Notes: generated from the letters alone by a model not told the origin. Shown: positions 52,937 through 62,936, counted from the stretch's first letter. The stretch is 63,171 nt of DNA from Candidatus Hydrogenedens sp. (GCA_012522755.1 JAAYJV010000196.1:1-63171), one strand, 5' to 3'. A program made the numbers and translations.

Positions 52937-54865
52937 TTATTTTTTGCGGCGTCGGGAACGCTGTTTCTGTTTGCGCACCTCTTTGCTGATTTCGCGTTGT
53001 TTCAGACGGGCCTCATCATAAAAATGACGGCGTCTGGCGGGCTTTTTGGCTTTGACCGGTGCGGCATCCACTTTGATGCCCCGGACGAAATAGTTCTGGG
53101 CAATACCCAGAAGGGTGCTGACGAAGATATACAGATTCAGACCTGAGGCCATGTTATAGGTTATGAACCCGAAGAACACAGGCATGAAGGTCATCATCAT
53201 TTTTTGCTGCTGATTCTGTGCCGGTTCGGACATGGGCATCATTTTCTGGCTGATCACCATGGATGCCGCCATGAGGATGGGCAGAAGATTGAGGCTGTCC
53301 AGGGGCACGCTGGACAAAGGCAGGGGAATGCTGAAGGGCAGCGTCAGCAGCCTGTCAGCCTCGCTCAAATCCTGGATCCAGAAAATAAAGGGAGCACGCC
53401 GCAGTTCAAAAGCACTCCAGAGCATGCGGTAGAGCGCAATGAAAACGGGCATCTGCAGCAGCATGGGCAGACATCCGCCCAGGGGGCTCACCCCCCGTTC
53501 CTTGTACAGAGCCATCATCCGTTTCTGCAGTTCCTGCTGATCCTCGCCACACTCCGCCTTCAGCTTTTCCATTTCAGGCGCCAGCATGGACATGCGCTTC
53601 ATGCTGATCATGCTTTTCCAGGTCAGGGGGAACATGATCATACGGACAAGCACCGTCAGAAAGATGATGGCCAGACCGTAGTTGGCGATGATGTGATCAT
53701 GGAACCAGACCAGGATTGCCAGCAGCAATTTGGCAAAACGGTCCATAATCGTGAAGGAGGTGAAAAAGGAAAAAACAGAGTCCAAGCCCGGCCAGGCCTG
53801 CACAAGATACTGGCTGGAACGGGGACCGACATAAACGGAATAGTTGAAGTCTGCGAATTCACCTGGCAATATTTCCCTTCGGGGAGCACCCTGCCCCAAA
53901 CGGAAATAGTCCTTGTCTCCATAGTACCAACTGTCGGAAAACTCAAATTCAGGCTTGACGGCCACCGTGAAATAAGCACTGCTGATGGAAGCCCATTCCG
54001 TATCGAGAACACGCTCGTTATACCAACTGGCACCAGGAACGGGTTTCAGTTTGGATGTGGCATAAAAGCTGTTCTTGCCTTCCTGATGCAGCACAATATT
54101 CTGCTGGGAGCCTTTGGTCAGGTCGCCACTGCTGACATTGGGTCCCCAATAAAGCGACAGGGCCGGTTCCTTGCGATCCAGGCCCAGCAGGCGTGTGGAC
54201 TGGCCGAGATTCTGATAGCGGATGCCCGTCTCCAGAACATAGCTGTCCGGTGCCAGTGAAAAAGTTTTTTCCAGAAAAACATAGCCGGGGATGTCCAGCT
54301 GAAAAACAAGCGTTTGCGCTTCAGAACTCTCCGCAAGTTCCCAGCGGCAATAATTCAATTTGTCACCCAGCTGAGGATCACTGAAGAGCATGGAAAGGGG
54401 ATAAACATTCTCCCCGTCACCCGGCAACACAGCCTCAGGGACCAGTTGAATGGAGTCTTTGCCCTCAGCACCCAGCAGCACAGTGGCTTTTTTGAGGCGG
54501 GCACCCACCCGGGTAAAGACGAGATCCAGACGGCTGTTGCTCAGAGCAATCTCATCATCGGCGGGATCTTCCGGAGCCGTGGCCACAGGCGGAATCACAG
54601 GGGCGCCTTCGGCCTCAACTTCTTTTTCATCGGTCACCGGACTTGTTTCAACAGGGACAGCGCTTCTGGAATCAGTACTTTGCTCAAAGAGTCCCGGCTG
54701 CGCTCTTTCTCCTTCAGACTGTGCCGTCTCATACTCTCCCGGCCCGGATGGAGGCGGCGCTGAAGGAAGAAAGAAATAGGTCCAGACGAAGACCAGAATG
54801 GTCATCAACACAATGGCGAGCAGCTGATTACGCTGCAACTGCCTGTCTCTATCATCTCCTAACAA
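52937..54865 (-). CDS. yidC: Membrane protein insertase YidC
   Basis: 642 residues of the Gram-negative type. An N-terminal span (LLAIVLMTILVFVWTYFFL) is followed by a large periplasmic beta-supersandwich domain (about 60-380). The conserved five-span insertase core follows, with NYGLAIIFLTVLVRMIMFPL, the hydrophilic-groove arginine in that segment, and the C1 loop KERGVSPLGGCLPMLLQMPV. The C-terminal tail is strongly basic, suiting ribosome contact. The start appears to be TTG at 54865, because no in-frame ATG lies before the first span. YidC inserts and folds inner-membrane proteins. Confidence 0.96.
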   Translation of the reverse strand: MLGDDRDRQLQRNQLLAIVLMTILVFVWTYFFLPSAPPPSGPGEYETAQSEGERAQPGLFEQSTDSRSAVPVETSPVTDEKEVEAEGAPVIPPVATAPEDPADDEIALSNSRLDLVFTRVGARLKKATVLLGAEGKDSIQLVPEAVLPGDGENVYPLSMLFSDPQLGDKLNYCRWELAESSEAQTLVFQLDIPGYVFLEKTFSLAPDSYVLETGIRYQNLGQSTRLLGLDRKEPALSLYWGPNVSSGDLTKGSQQNIVLHQEGKNSFYATSKLKPVPGASWYNERVLDTEWASISSAYFTVAVKPEFEFSDSWYYGDKDYFRLGQGAPRREILPGEFADFNYSVYVGPRSSQYLVQAWPGLDSVFSFFTSFTIMDRFAKLLLAILVWFHDHIIANYGLAIIFLTVLVRMIMFPLTWKSMISMKRMSMLAPEMEKLKAECGEDQQELQKRMMALYKERGVSPLGGCLPMLLQMPVFIALYRMLWSAFELRRAPFIFWIQDLSEADRLLTLPFSIPLPLSSVPLDSLNLLPILMAASMVISQKMMPMSEPAQNQQQKMMMTFMPVFFGFITYNMASGLNLYIFVSTLLGIAQNYFVRGIKVDAAPVKAKKPARRRHFYDEARLKQREISKEVRKQKQRSRRRKK

Positions 54866-54915
54866 TACACTGATACTCCCGCCCCGATATAGGGGCTGTC
54901 TTCGGAGAACGACAC

Positions 54916-55164
54916 TCAGTCATGTCCGTGGGATCGTGAATGCGCCTTCCTGGAAGGGGGCACGGGATCATATCCGCCTTTGCACAGAGGCTGGCAACGC
55001 AAAAGACGCCAAATCGTGAGGATGACGCCTTTGACCGTACCATGTGTACGGAGAGCATCAACAGCGTATTGCGAACAGGACGGAACAAAGCGGCAATGGG
55101 ACCCCAGCAGGGGTGAAATCCATCGCTGATACCCACGGATCACCAGGATTAAAATATCAGACAT
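54916..55164 (-). CDS. yidD: Membrane protein insertion efficiency factor YidD
   Basis: 82 residues with the family core [23 protein letters not shown], an amphipathic N-terminal helix and paired cysteines. YidD assists YidC-dependent insertion at the inner membrane. It overlaps rnpA by 8 bp and precedes yidC by 50 bp, which is the usual order. Confidence 0.95.
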   Translation of the reverse strand: MSDILILVIRGYQRWISPLLGSHCRFVPSCSQYAVDALRTHGTVKGVILTIWRLLRCQPLCKGGYDPVPPSRKAHSRSHGHD

Positions 55165-55510
55165 GACCTGAAAACCGATTCAGCTGCGTGAGCAATTCGG
55201 CGGCACAGGCGCGGCCCGTATGATCCGCGCTGTCCGGTCGGGCGACAACAACCAGTTGCATTCCCGGTTGCAGCAGAACATGATGCAGCCGGAAAAACTC
55301 CCGTATGTGCCGTTTGACTCTGTTGCGAACCACGGCATTTCCCACCTTGCGGGAAACAACCAGACCAAGCCGACTCCCCTTCGTGGAGTCTATCCAGACG
55401 TGACAAACATAAAAGCGCCCCCATATTTTTTCGCCCCGGGCAAACACCTGATCATACTCATGCCGTGCTGTCAGGCGTCGGGTGCGTGGGAATAGTTGGC
55501 GCTCACACAC
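55157..55510 (-). CDS. rnpA: Ribonuclease P protein component
   Basis: 117 residues. RnpA binds RNase P RNA and helps cleave pre-tRNA leaders. Visible are the N-terminal [18 protein letters not shown], the central strand and the RNR motif [13 protein letters not shown]. The start codon is GTG at 55510, ten bases after the rpmH stop. It overlaps yidD by 8 bp. The RNase P RNA gene was not found in the window. Confidence 0.95.
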   Translation of the reverse strand: MCERQLFPRTRRLTARHEYDQVFARGEKIWGRFYVCHVWIDSTKGSRLGLVVSRKVGNAVVRNRVKRHIREFFRLHHVLLQPGMQLVVVARPDSADHTGRACAAELLTQLNRFSGHV

Positions 55511-55520
55511 GCGAAAAGAT

Positions 55521-55673
55521 CTACCGCGGAATGGAATCAGATACGGTCAAGCGATGACGGCCTTTGCGGCGACGGCTGGCGAGCACCTGACGGCCGCCCG
55601 GGGTCGCTTTGCGTGCACGGAAACCGTGTGTGCGCACGCGCCGTGTATTTGACGGCTGAAATGTCCTTTTCAT
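55521..55673 (-). CDS. rpmH: 50S ribosomal protein L34
   Basis: Fifty residues starting [20 protein letters not shown], continuing with RRRKGRHRL and ending SDSIPR; the standard L34 sequence. The last six residues exceed the usual length slightly. AGGAG stands seven bases before the ATG. It heads the block rpmH-rnpA-yidD-yidC-khpB-mnmE. dnaA, which often sits upstream, is replaced by a nucleoside transporter gene. Confidence 0.95.
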   Translation of the reverse strand: MKRTFQPSNTRRVRTHGFRARKATPGGRQVLASRRRKGRHRLTVSDSIPR

Positions 55674-55805
55674 AACAAACTCCTACGCTCATCTGAGCTA
55701 CATGAATAACAATAATCGTATTGAAATACAGGCTTGATTTCTCTGCCTGAATAATGACTCTGAAACTCCGTTTCACACCCCATTCACTCATTGCAGAGAC
55801 AATAG

Positions 55806-55862
55806 ACTATCCTCCCCCCGCACTTTGAGGATAGTTTATCCTTTTCAGAGGGAAAAAGTCAA
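55806..55862 (-). promoter_or_regulatory. Putative rpmH promoter overlapping a 9-bp dyad
   Basis: On the minus strand TTGACT (55857-55862) and TAAACT (55833-55838), 18 bases apart, form a plausible sigma-70 promoter. The dyad ACTATCCTC (55806-55814) / GAGGATAGT (55827-55835) overlaps the -10 end and the predicted start. It could be an operator or a leader hairpin. No DnaA boxes are visible. Confidence 0.45.
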
Positions 55863-55927
55863 GAAACAGGCCGATAATTTCTGCAGAGCGATCCTTATTC
55901 CTTCCTTCTTGACCGCAAAAAAGGCTG

Positions 55928-57202
55928 TCAGCCGAAGATTCCGGCTATGCAGGCCGTCATAAAACAGGCCAGGGTACCCCCTGCAAGAGCACGCAATCCC
56001 AACTGGGCGACCTCGGCACGGCGCTTGGGAGCCACAGCGGAAATACCGCCGATGAGAATACCCAGACTGCCCGGATTCGCAAAACCGCAGAGGGCATAGG
56101 TTGCGATCATCACACTTCGGGAATTCAAAGTTCCATCGGCAATATGAGTCTGCAACTGCTGATAGGCGATAAATTCATTGAAAATGGTTTTCGTGGCCAG
56201 CAGCTGGGAAAAACTGGAGAGATCCTCCAGAGGGATGCCCATGACCAGTGCAAAAGGATAGAAAAAATAGCCCAGCCACTGGGTGGCCGATGCGGAAGTC
56301 AGAGCCAGAGAGGCCCGGTCGAGCAGATAGATCAGGCCCACGAAAACAATGAGCATGGCCGCCACATTGAGTGCCATATTCAAACCCAGAGAGGCACCGC
56401 CCACAGCGGCATCGAAAACATTTTCGCTGTCCACAGGGATGGATACGGATTTTTCACTGAGTGTCTCCGGAGTGTCCTTTTCCGGGATCATGAACTTGGA
56501 AATCAGAATAGCCGCGGGAGCACTCATGAGCGAAGCGGCCAGAAGATGGCCGGGCTCGGCACCGAAATTCGCATAGGCAACCATCACACTGGCTGCAATG
56601 GTGGAGAGAAAGGCGACCATGACCGTGAAAAGTTCGGACCGGGTCATCCTCTCCAGATAAACCCGGACAGCGGAAACAGATTCAATGCCTGTAAAGACCA
56701 GAAGAGCCGTTGCGAAGGTTTCCGCTCCGGAAGTCTTCAGACTGCGGCGCATGACCCGACTGAAGGCACGGACCACAACCTGAATGACACCCAGATGCTG
56801 GAGTATTGCGGCCATACCGGCCACAAAAATAATGACGGGCAGCACATTGAAGGCGAAAATCGCATTGATGGCAAAGGAATCCTGGGCGACCATCTCCCCT
56901 TCAGCACCGGGAAGATAGACCCGCTCCAGCATGAAAAAACGGCTGAGATTGCCGAAGACGAATTGAGCGCCTTCCGTGCTGGCATCGGACAGAAGATCAA
57001 AGATACGGCGCATCCCGCTGAATAGCCAGGCGCCTGCAACGGTCTGAAGGACAAAGAGACCCAGCAGAGCCTGCAAGCCCAGGCCCCAGAGCAAAAGACG
57101 CCAGGGAATCCGCCTGCGATCTTCAGAAAGTGCCCAGGCGCAGGCGATCATGCAAAACAGGCCACCCGCACTTATGAGACGCAAGAACCACTCTCCCATC
57201 AT
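55928..57202 (-). CDS. Concentrative nucleoside transporter (CNT family)
   Basis: 424 residues with about ten membrane spans. The family's nucleoside-gate and core motifs appear as FVFGNLSRFF, VLPVIIFVAGMAAILQHLG, TGIESVSAVRVYLERMTRSELFTVM and a segment with PAAILISKFMIPE. It is longer than NupC by a short soluble loop (ISKFMIPEKDTPETLSEKSV). It should import nucleosides with protons or sodium. The EAPL motif of classical CNTs reads ESVS, so substrate preference may differ. The uspA-like gene lies 12 bp upstream. Confidence 0.88.
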   Translation of the reverse strand: MMGEWFLRLISAGGLFCMIACAWALSEDRRRIPWRLLLWGLGLQALLGLFVLQTVAGAWLFSGMRRIFDLLSDASTEGAQFVFGNLSRFFMLERVYLPGAEGEMVAQDSFAINAIFAFNVLPVIIFVAGMAAILQHLGVIQVVVRAFSRVMRRSLKTSGAETFATALLVFTGIESVSAVRVYLERMTRSELFTVMVAFLSTIAASVMVAYANFGAEPGHLLAASLMSAPAAILISKFMIPEKDTPETLSEKSVSIPVDSENVFDAAVGGASLGLNMALNVAAMLIVFVGLIYLLDRASLALTSASATQWLGYFFYPFALVMGIPLEDLSSFSQLLATKTIFNEFIAYQQLQTHIADGTLNSRSVMIATYALCGFANPGSLGILIGGISAVAPKRRAEVAQLGLRALAGGTLACFMTACIAGIFG

Positions 57203-57214
57203 GAAGCCCCGTGT

Positions 57215-57709
57215 TTATTCATCAGGAGTGATCCCTTTGGTGGAGGCGGACCGGGGAACGACCAGAACAGGGCAGCCGGCTTTTCTCACCACTTTTTCAG
57301 TTACATTGCCGAAAAGAACATTTTCCAGAGCACTGTGACCGTGTCTGCCGAGTACAATCAGATCGGCATCGATTTTCCGGGCATATTCCAGAATCTGCAG
57401 ATAATCTTTGCCTATGCGCATTTCCACAGTCAGAGAAACACCCTCAGGGATGAGCGGCCTGTAATCCTCTGCAATCTTCTGATCAATGGCTTTTCTGGCT
57501 TTTTCATCCACACCTTCCACGTTATAGACATAGGTTTTCCAGAACTGCGCCTCCGGTTCCGGTATCACGTGGAGCAGATGCAGAGTAGAGCCGGGCCGTC
57601 GGATAGCGGCATCCAGTGCAAAAGTAAAAGCCCTGGCCGCATTCTCTGAAAAATCCGTGCAGCATAATATCGTTCCGTAGGGACTTACAGGCAATTCCTC
57701 TCGTGTCAT
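57215..57709 (-). CDS. Universal stress protein (UspA family)
   Basis: 164 residues. The ATP-binding USP motif is complete: ILCCTDFSENAARA at the N-terminus and GRHGHSALENVLFGNVTEKV (G2xG9xG(S/T)) near the C-terminus. It lies between the TRAP large-permease gene (22 bp upstream) and the CNT gene. In Halomonas, the UspA protein TeaD is encoded with the TRAP transporter TeaABC and tunes its activity. A similar regulatory role here is inferred from that precedent. Confidence 0.92.
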   Translation of the reverse strand: MTREELPVSPYGTILCCTDFSENAARAFTFALDAAIRRPGSTLHLLHVIPEPEAQFWKTYVYNVEGVDEKARKAIDQKIAEDYRPLIPEGVSLTVEMRIGKDYLQILEYARKIDADLIVLGRHGHSALENVLFGNVTEKVVRKAGCPVLVVPRSASTKGITPDE

Positions 57710-57731
57710 GGCTCTATCCTCCTTCGCAAAA

Positions 57732-59033
57732 TCAGTTCACAAGTCCGGGAAGAAAAAGTGAAATTTGAGGGAACAGTATCAATAAAATGGCCGCAACCAT
57801 CAGGGTCAACAGGAAAGGCATGGCTCCTTTGAAAATAGTTGATAGCGGGATATCGCGCTCGATGCCGCCAACAACATAGACATTCACTCCCACAGGGGGC
57901 GAAATCACACCCATCTGCGTGACCACCACAATGATGACTCCGAACCAGATGGGATCAAAGCCCAGCTCGGTAATCACCGGATAGAATATGGGGATGGTCA
58001 GCAGCACCAGGGCCAGTGCATCCACAAAACATCCGGCCAGCAAATAAAAAACAATAATAAGAAGGACGATAATCGCACCAGGCAGCGGAAGGGCACACAA
58101 CCAGCTCGCCAATTCATAAGGGATGCGGGTAATGGCCAGAAAACGTCCGAAGATGACCGCTCCGGCCACAATCATCATGACCATGGAAGAGGTCCGCACT
58201 GTTTCCAACAGGGAACGGATCAGAATTTTCACACTGAGTTTTCTTTTGACCAGAGCGATGATCACGCTTCCCGCCGCACCCACAGCCGCCGCCTCGGTGG
58301 GCGTGAAATAGCCGAAGAACATGCCGCCCATGACCACCACAAAAAGAATCAGTGTTTCCGCTACTCCTTTCAGGGAAATGACTTTTTCCAGAAAGGTCGT
58401 TTTCGGTCCTACAGGCCCCATCTCCGGGCGACGGACACAGTTGATGAAAATCACCAGACAGAAAAGTGCGGCAATGAGCAGACCCGGCAGCACACCGGCA
58501 ATAAAGAGTTTGCCTATGGAAGATTCGGTGAGAATGGCATAGACAATAAAAACGACACTGGGCGGTATGAGCATGCCCAGGCTGCCCCCGGCTGCAACAG
58601 CGCCGGCCGCCAGCTCCATACTGTACTTGTAGCGACGCATTTCCGGGATGGCAACGGAAGCCATGGTGGCCGCTGTGGCCGGACCGGATCCGCAGATGGC
58701 GCCGAAAGCCGTGCAGGCGCCCACTGTGGCCATGGCAAGACCGCCCGGCAAGGCGCCCAGCCATTTATAGGCCGCATTGAAAAGACTTTTGCTGATCCCC
58801 GCATGAAAGGAAACCTGTCCCATGAATACAAAAAGAGGGATCACGGTGAGGCTGTAGGAGGAAAAAGTTTCATACAACTCCGCTGTGGCCATGCTCAGCG
58901 CCGCAGTGGAACTGGTCAGCGCGGCAAAGCCCACCACGCCCACCAGTGCCATGGCAAAGGCAACGGGCATGCTGGATATCAGAAAAATAATCAGGGCGAT
59001 TCCGCCGAGAATACCGGTCTGGATGGGGGTCAT
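57732..59033 (-). CDS. dctM: TRAP transporter large permease
   Basis: 433 residues, about twelve membrane spans. DctM-family landmarks are SLTVIPLFVFMGQVSFHAGISK, ICGSGPATAATMASVAIPEM and GGSLGMLIPPSVVFIVYA. It forms the ion-coupled channel with DctQ and takes substrate from DctP. It overlaps dctQ by 4 bp. Confidence 0.95.
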   Translation of the reverse strand: MTPIQTGILGGIALIIFLISSMPVAFAMALVGVVGFAALTSSTAALSMATAELYETFSSYSLTVIPLFVFMGQVSFHAGISKSLFNAAYKWLGALPGGLAMATVGACTAFGAICGSGPATAATMASVAIPEMRRYKYSMELAAGAVAAGGSLGMLIPPSVVFIVYAILTESSIGKLFIAGVLPGLLIAALFCLVIFINCVRRPEMGPVGPKTTFLEKVISLKGVAETLILFVVVMGGMFFGYFTPTEAAAVGAAGSVIIALVKRKLSVKILIRSLLETVRTSSMVMMIVAGAVIFGRFLAITRIPYELASWLCALPLPGAIIVLLIIVFYLLAGCFVDALALVLLTIPIFYPVITELGFDPIWFGVIIVVVTQMGVISPPVGVNVYVVGGIERDIPLSTIFKGAMPFLLTLMVAAILLILFPQISLFLPGLVN

Positions 59034-59560
59034 GGTTTGATCATCTCCCGTCCCGGATGAAGCAGGTTATGCAGGGTGACGAGCATGGTAATACCCAAAG
59101 ACAGCGCCACTGCATAAGACAGCCAGAAAAGAGGTATTCCCAATGTGAGGGAAACCTCTCCGGAACGTTTCAGCGAGTTCCCGTAAAGCATGCTCTGCCA
59201 GGCAAAAGTTCCGAAAAGAATCATGACCACTGTCCGGCTGATACTGTCAATCACGATGCGGCCACGCCGGTGCAGTTTCAGAAAAAAATATTCAATGGCA
59301 ACATGCCCCTTCACAGCCGTGGTATAGGGCAATGCGCAGGCAATGGCAAGTGCGCCGGTAATGCGCACAAGATCATAACAGCCCACAATGGGCTTGCCTA
59401 TGCCGCGAAACACTATGTCAACACAGGTGATGCACATCATGGCCAGAATACAGGCACCGGCAAACAGGGCGAGAACCTGCACGACAAGACGCAGAACTTG
59501 CCAGAAAAAGGCACTGCCGCTTTTGTAATATCGCACAAGAGGATGATCTGAAATACTCAT
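59030..59560 (-). CDS. dctQ: TRAP transporter small permease
   Basis: 176 residues with four spans. Typical DctQ features are the first span (VQVLALFAGACILAMMCITC), the conserved DIVFRGIGKPIVGCYDL and VKGHVAIEYFF. It pairs with DctM. It sits 6 bp after dctP and overlaps dctM by 4 bp, so the three are one transcript. Confidence 0.93.
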   Translation of the reverse strand: MSISDHPLVRYYKSGSAFFWQVLRLVVQVLALFAGACILAMMCITCVDIVFRGIGKPIVGCYDLVRITGALAIACALPYTTAVKGHVAIEYFFLKLHRRGRIVIDSISRTVVMILFGTFAWQSMLYGNSLKRSGEVSLTLGIPLFWLSYAVALSLGITMLVTLHNLLHPGREMIKP

Positions 59561-59566
59561 GAACTG

Positions 59567-60619
59567 TTACCTGGATGCGGCGATGGCGGCCTGCAGATCA
59601 GCCAGAAATTCGGCGCCGGGAAGATTTTTCGATGCGCATGCCTCCGTATACTCATCAAGAATAGGCTGGACAGCCTCGCGCCAACGGGCCTGCTCTTCTT
59701 CGCTCAAAGCTGTTTCGTCCTTGCCCAGTTCACGGATAAAAGCAAAACCTTCTTCATCAGCCCGGTCCCAGGCGGCACCGTGACGGTCCACCCACTCAGC
59801 ACTCACTTCCGTGATCACAGACTGAAGCTCTTCGGACAGGCTGTTCCATTTGGCTTTGTTCATGGTCACGAACATGGCGGTCGTATAGCCGATGGTGGAA
59901 CTGTCCGTAATGGAGGAGATCACTTCTCCCTGTTTCCAGCCTTTGAGCGTCTCCACAGGACAGAGCGTGGCATCAACCACTCCTTTTTGCAGCGCTTCAT
60001 AGGTTTCAGGCTGGCTCATGCCGATGGGGGATGCGCCCAGACGTTCAATAATCTTCGCTGACAGACCCGTGCCACGCACTTTCAATCCGGCCATATCGTC
60101 CAGATTGCCGACAGGTTTTTTGCTGGCCAGGATGCCCGGACCATGGGCATGAACATAAAGCAGATGAGTATCCGCTGTTTCTGCAGGCGCATACTTTTGC
60201 GACAGTTCCGTAGCAACACGGGTCGCTGTCATGCCGTCGGGATAGCCCACGGGAAGGTCAAGCCCTTCCAGAAGCGGAAAACGACCCCGCGTATAGGAAA
60301 AACAGCTCATGCCCAGATCGGAAATACCGGACACAACCCCTTCATAACACTGAGGCGCCTGGCTCAGAGAACCGCCGGCATAAATATCGATCTTGATGCG
60401 ACCCTCACTGCGCGCTTCCACTTCTTTGGCCCAGGCCTCCGCCTCAATACACTGAACATGGGTGGGCGGAAAGAAAATACTGTAGGACAGGACAATGGGC
60501 TTCGCCTGATCCTTTGCAGAGTCGGACGGAGAAGAACCGCCGCAGCCCGCCAGCAACATCACAGTAGCGAGAGAAAGCATACAAACCGAAAGGGCACCAA
60601 TTCTGATTGTTTTTGACAT
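59567..60619 (-). CDS. dctP: TRAP transporter substrate-binding lipoprotein
   Basis: 350 residues from ATG at 60619, with GGGAG about eight bases upstream. A lipoprotein signal peptide ends LLAGC, with C26 as the lipid anchor. The binding-protein fold has [37 protein letters not shown] and the DctP-conserved [20 protein letters not shown], whose Arg normally binds a carboxylate. The substrate is thus probably an organic acid, perhaps a compatible solute given the UspA neighbour. The promoter region is shared divergently with dnaK. Confidence 0.93.
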   Translation of the reverse strand: MSKTIRIGALSVCMLSLATVMLLAGCGGSSPSDSAKDQAKPIVLSYSIFFPPTHVQCIEAEAWAKEVEARSEGRIKIDIYAGGSLSQAPQCYEGVVSGISDLGMSCFSYTRGRFPLLEGLDLPVGYPDGMTATRVATELSQKYAPAETADTHLLYVHAHGPGILASKKPVGNLDDMAGLKVRGTGLSAKIIERLGASPIGMSQPETYEALQKGVVDATLCPVETLKGWKQGEVISSITDSSTIGYTTAMFVTMNKAKWNSLSEELQSVITEVSAEWVDRHGAAWDRADEEGFAFIRELGKDETALSEEEQARWREAVQPILDEYTEACASKNLPGAEFLADLQAAIAASR

Positions 60620-60814
60620 GAGAAACTCTCCCATTTTACCTTCGCACATTCACTGAAAGACATGCATAATCATCCTGAAAGTATAGCCCAGTAGACCGGC
60701 CATCCGCAAAACAACTGTTTCATTTTCAGTTTTCACTGATTCATATTGAAACGATCATTCCCGTCTCAGACCGGAAAACAGCCCTCTTTCATGCTGATCA
60801 GGGCCTTTATCCTT

Positions 60815-60829
60815 TGGCATGGTAATTGC
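60815..60829 (+). promoter_or_regulatory. Sigma-54 (-24/-12) promoter of dnaK
   Basis: TGGCAT at 60815-60820 and TTGC at 60826-60829 give exact GG-N10-GC spacing, followed by CCATATAA as in the Bat promoter. The transcript would start near 60841, leaving a 38-base leader with AAAGGAG before the ATG at 60879. Confidence 0.82.
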
Positions 60830-60878
60830 CCATATAAATACAGATACGAATGATAACCAAACCGAAAGGAGAATCATC

Positions 60879-62798
60879 ATGTCAAAAACAATTGGAATTG
60901 ATCTGGGCACAACCAACTCCTGTGTCGCAGTCATCGAAAACGGCGAGGCCGTCGTGATTCCCAATCTGGAAGGATCGCGAACGACACCCTCTGTGGTGGC
61001 TTTCACCCGCGACGGCGAGCGGCTTGTCGGCGCAGCCGCCTGGAGACAGGCCGTGACCAATCCGGCAAACACTGTTTTTTCCATCAAACGTTTCATGGGC
61101 CGACGCTACGAAGAGCTGAAGAACGAAACGGACAAAATCCCTTATGCCATCAGCGCTTCAGCCAGTGGAGACTGTCAGATAGACATTCAGGGCAAAGGCT
61201 ACAGGCCACCGGAAATTTCCGCCATGATCCTGCAGAAACTCAAAGAAGCGGCGGAGAATTATCTGGGTGAGAAGGTGACCCGTGCCGTCATCACGGTACC
61301 GGCTTATTTCAACGATGCTCAACGGCAGGCCACGAAAGATGCCGGACGTATCGCCGGGCTGGAGGTGGCACGTATCATCAACGAGCCTACCGCCGCAGCC
61401 CTGGCCTATGGTCTCGATAAAAAGAAGAAAGAGAAAGTTGCCGTCTATGATCTGGGCGGCGGTACTTTCGATATCTCCATCCTGGCCATTGAAGAAGACA
61501 GCTTCGAAGTCTTGAGCACAAGCGGTGATACCCATCTGGGTGGCGATGACTTCGATGAACTGATCATTGACTATCTCGCCGAGGAGTTCAAAAAAGAGCA
61601 GGGCATTGATTTGCGCCAGGATCAGATGGCATTGCAGCGCTTGAAAGAAGCCGCTGAAAAAGCCAAATGTGAACTGTCCTCAGCCTTGCAGACTGATGTG
61701 AACCTCCCCTTCATCACCGCTGATTCGGCCGGGCCCAAACATATGAATTACCGGCTGACCCGGGCGAAACTGGAACAGCTCAGTGCCGGGCTCATCGAAC
61801 GGACCCAGGCACCCTGTCAGAAGGCTCTCGCCGATGCGGGCTTGAAAGCTTCCGATATCGACGAAGTGATCCTCGTGGGCGGCATGACCCGTATGCCCGC
61901 TGTGGCTCAGACCATTGAAAAACTCTTCGGCCAGGAACCCCACCGCGGTGTGAATCCCGATGAGGTCGTTGCCGTGGGCGTGGCCATTCAGGGCGGTGTT
62001 CTCTCCGGCGAGGTAAAAAATGTGCTGCTTCTGGATGTGACGCCCCTGTCGCTGGGTATCGAAACTCTCGGTGGTGTATTCACCCGGCTCATTGACCGAA
62101 ACACGACCATTCCCGTTTCGAAGAGCGAAGTCTTCAGCACGGCGGAAGACAATCAGAGTGCTGTGACAGTGCACGTGCTCCAGGGTGAAAGAGACATGGC
62201 TGCGGGCAACCGTACGCTGGGTCGCTTCAATCTCGAAGGCATTGCACCGGCACCCCGGGGATTGCCCCAGATTCAGGTGTCTTTTGATATCGACGCTGAC
62301 GGCATCCTTCAGGTCTCCGCCAAAGACCAGGCCACGGGACAGGAACAGAAAATACGTATTGAAGCCTCGTCCGGTTTGAGCGAAGCGGAAGTCAACCGCA
62401 TGATGCAGGATGCGGAAGCCCACGCAAGCGAAGACAGGAAACTCCGCAAAGAAGCCGAAACACGCAACCAGGCGGAACATGTCGTCTTCTCCACGGAGAC
62501 CCTCCTTCGGGAACATGGTGACAAAGTCCCGCCGGAAAGCCGAAGCAATCTGGAAGGGACTCTGGCCAGTCTGAAAGATGCGCTGAAAAACAACGACCTG
62601 GAAGCCATGGAAGCCGGTATGGAAAAAGTGACCCGGGCCTCCCAGGAACTCTCACAGGCTCTCTATGGACAGCAGAATGCCGCCACAGCCGGAGCACAAT
62701 CGCAAAGCTGTGGAGCGGGCGGCTCCTGTGGGCCACAGCCAGCTTCGCCTCCCGAAGACGGCACTATGGACGCTGACTTCACTGTTCTCGACGATTGA
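60879..62798 (+). CDS. dnaK: Chaperone DnaK (Hsp70)
   Basis: 639 residues from ATG at 60879, eight bases after AAAGGAG. The nucleotide-binding domain has [34 protein letters not shown] and [10 protein letters not shown]. The substrate-binding domain starts after [14 protein letters not shown], and the lid is present. The tail ends DADFTVLDD, close to the usual DnaK EEVD-like end. An insertion in the lid tail, [13 protein letters not shown], contains two cysteines that are uncommon in DnaK. grpE and dnaJ are not adjacent, and the gene seems to be monocistronic, ended by a strong terminator. Confidence 0.97.
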   Translation: MSKTIGIDLGTTNSCVAVIENGEAVVIPNLEGSRTTPSVVAFTRDGERLVGAAAWRQAVTNPANTVFSIKRFMGRRYEELKNETDKIPYAISASASGDCQIDIQGKGYRPPEISAMILQKLKEAAENYLGEKVTRAVITVPAYFNDAQRQATKDAGRIAGLEVARIINEPTAAALAYGLDKKKKEKVAVYDLGGGTFDISILAIEEDSFEVLSTSGDTHLGGDDFDELIIDYLAEEFKKEQGIDLRQDQMALQRLKEAAEKAKCELSSALQTDVNLPFITADSAGPKHMNYRLTRAKLEQLSAGLIERTQAPCQKALADAGLKASDIDEVILVGGMTRMPAVAQTIEKLFGQEPHRGVNPDEVVAVGVAIQGGVLSGEVKNVLLLDVTPLSLGIETLGGVFTRLIDRNTTIPVSKSEVFSTAEDNQSAVTVHVLQGERDMAAGNRTLGRFNLEGIAPAPRGLPQIQVSFDIDADGILQVSAKDQATGQEQKIRIEASSGLSEAEVNRMMQDAEAHASEDRKLRKEAETRNQAEHVVFSTETLLREHGDKVPPESRSNLEGTLASLKDALKNNDLEAMEAGMEKVTRASQELSQALYGQQNAATAGAQSQSCGAGGSCGPQPASPPEDGTMDADFTVLDD

Positions 62799-62819
62799 CC
62801 AATCCTCCCTCTCTCTTAT

Positions 62820-62867
62820 GCCGCCGGGTTGGAAGCCTCACAGCTCCGCCCGGCGGCTCCTTTTTTT
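62820..62867 (+). terminator. Rho-independent terminator of dnaK
   Basis: GCCGCCGGG (62820-62828) pairs perfectly with CCCGGCGGC (62849-62857) and is followed by seven T at 62861-62867. It lies 22 bp past the dnaK stop. Confidence 0.92.
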
Positions 62868-62936
62868 GCAACCAAAAAGAGTGAGAGAATAGAAACGAGG
62901 GGCTCGGGTTGGCTATGGACCCTCATGCACGAGCTC

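Noticed and set aside
55537-55791. 84-residue minus-strand open frame overlapping rpmH
   Set aside because: It is out of frame with the unmistakable L34 gene at 55521-55673, which covers the same DNA.
55674-55927. Chromosomal origin upstream of rpmH
   Set aside because: No DnaA boxes (TTATNCACA) or AT-rich unwinding element, and dnaA/dnaN are not adjacent.
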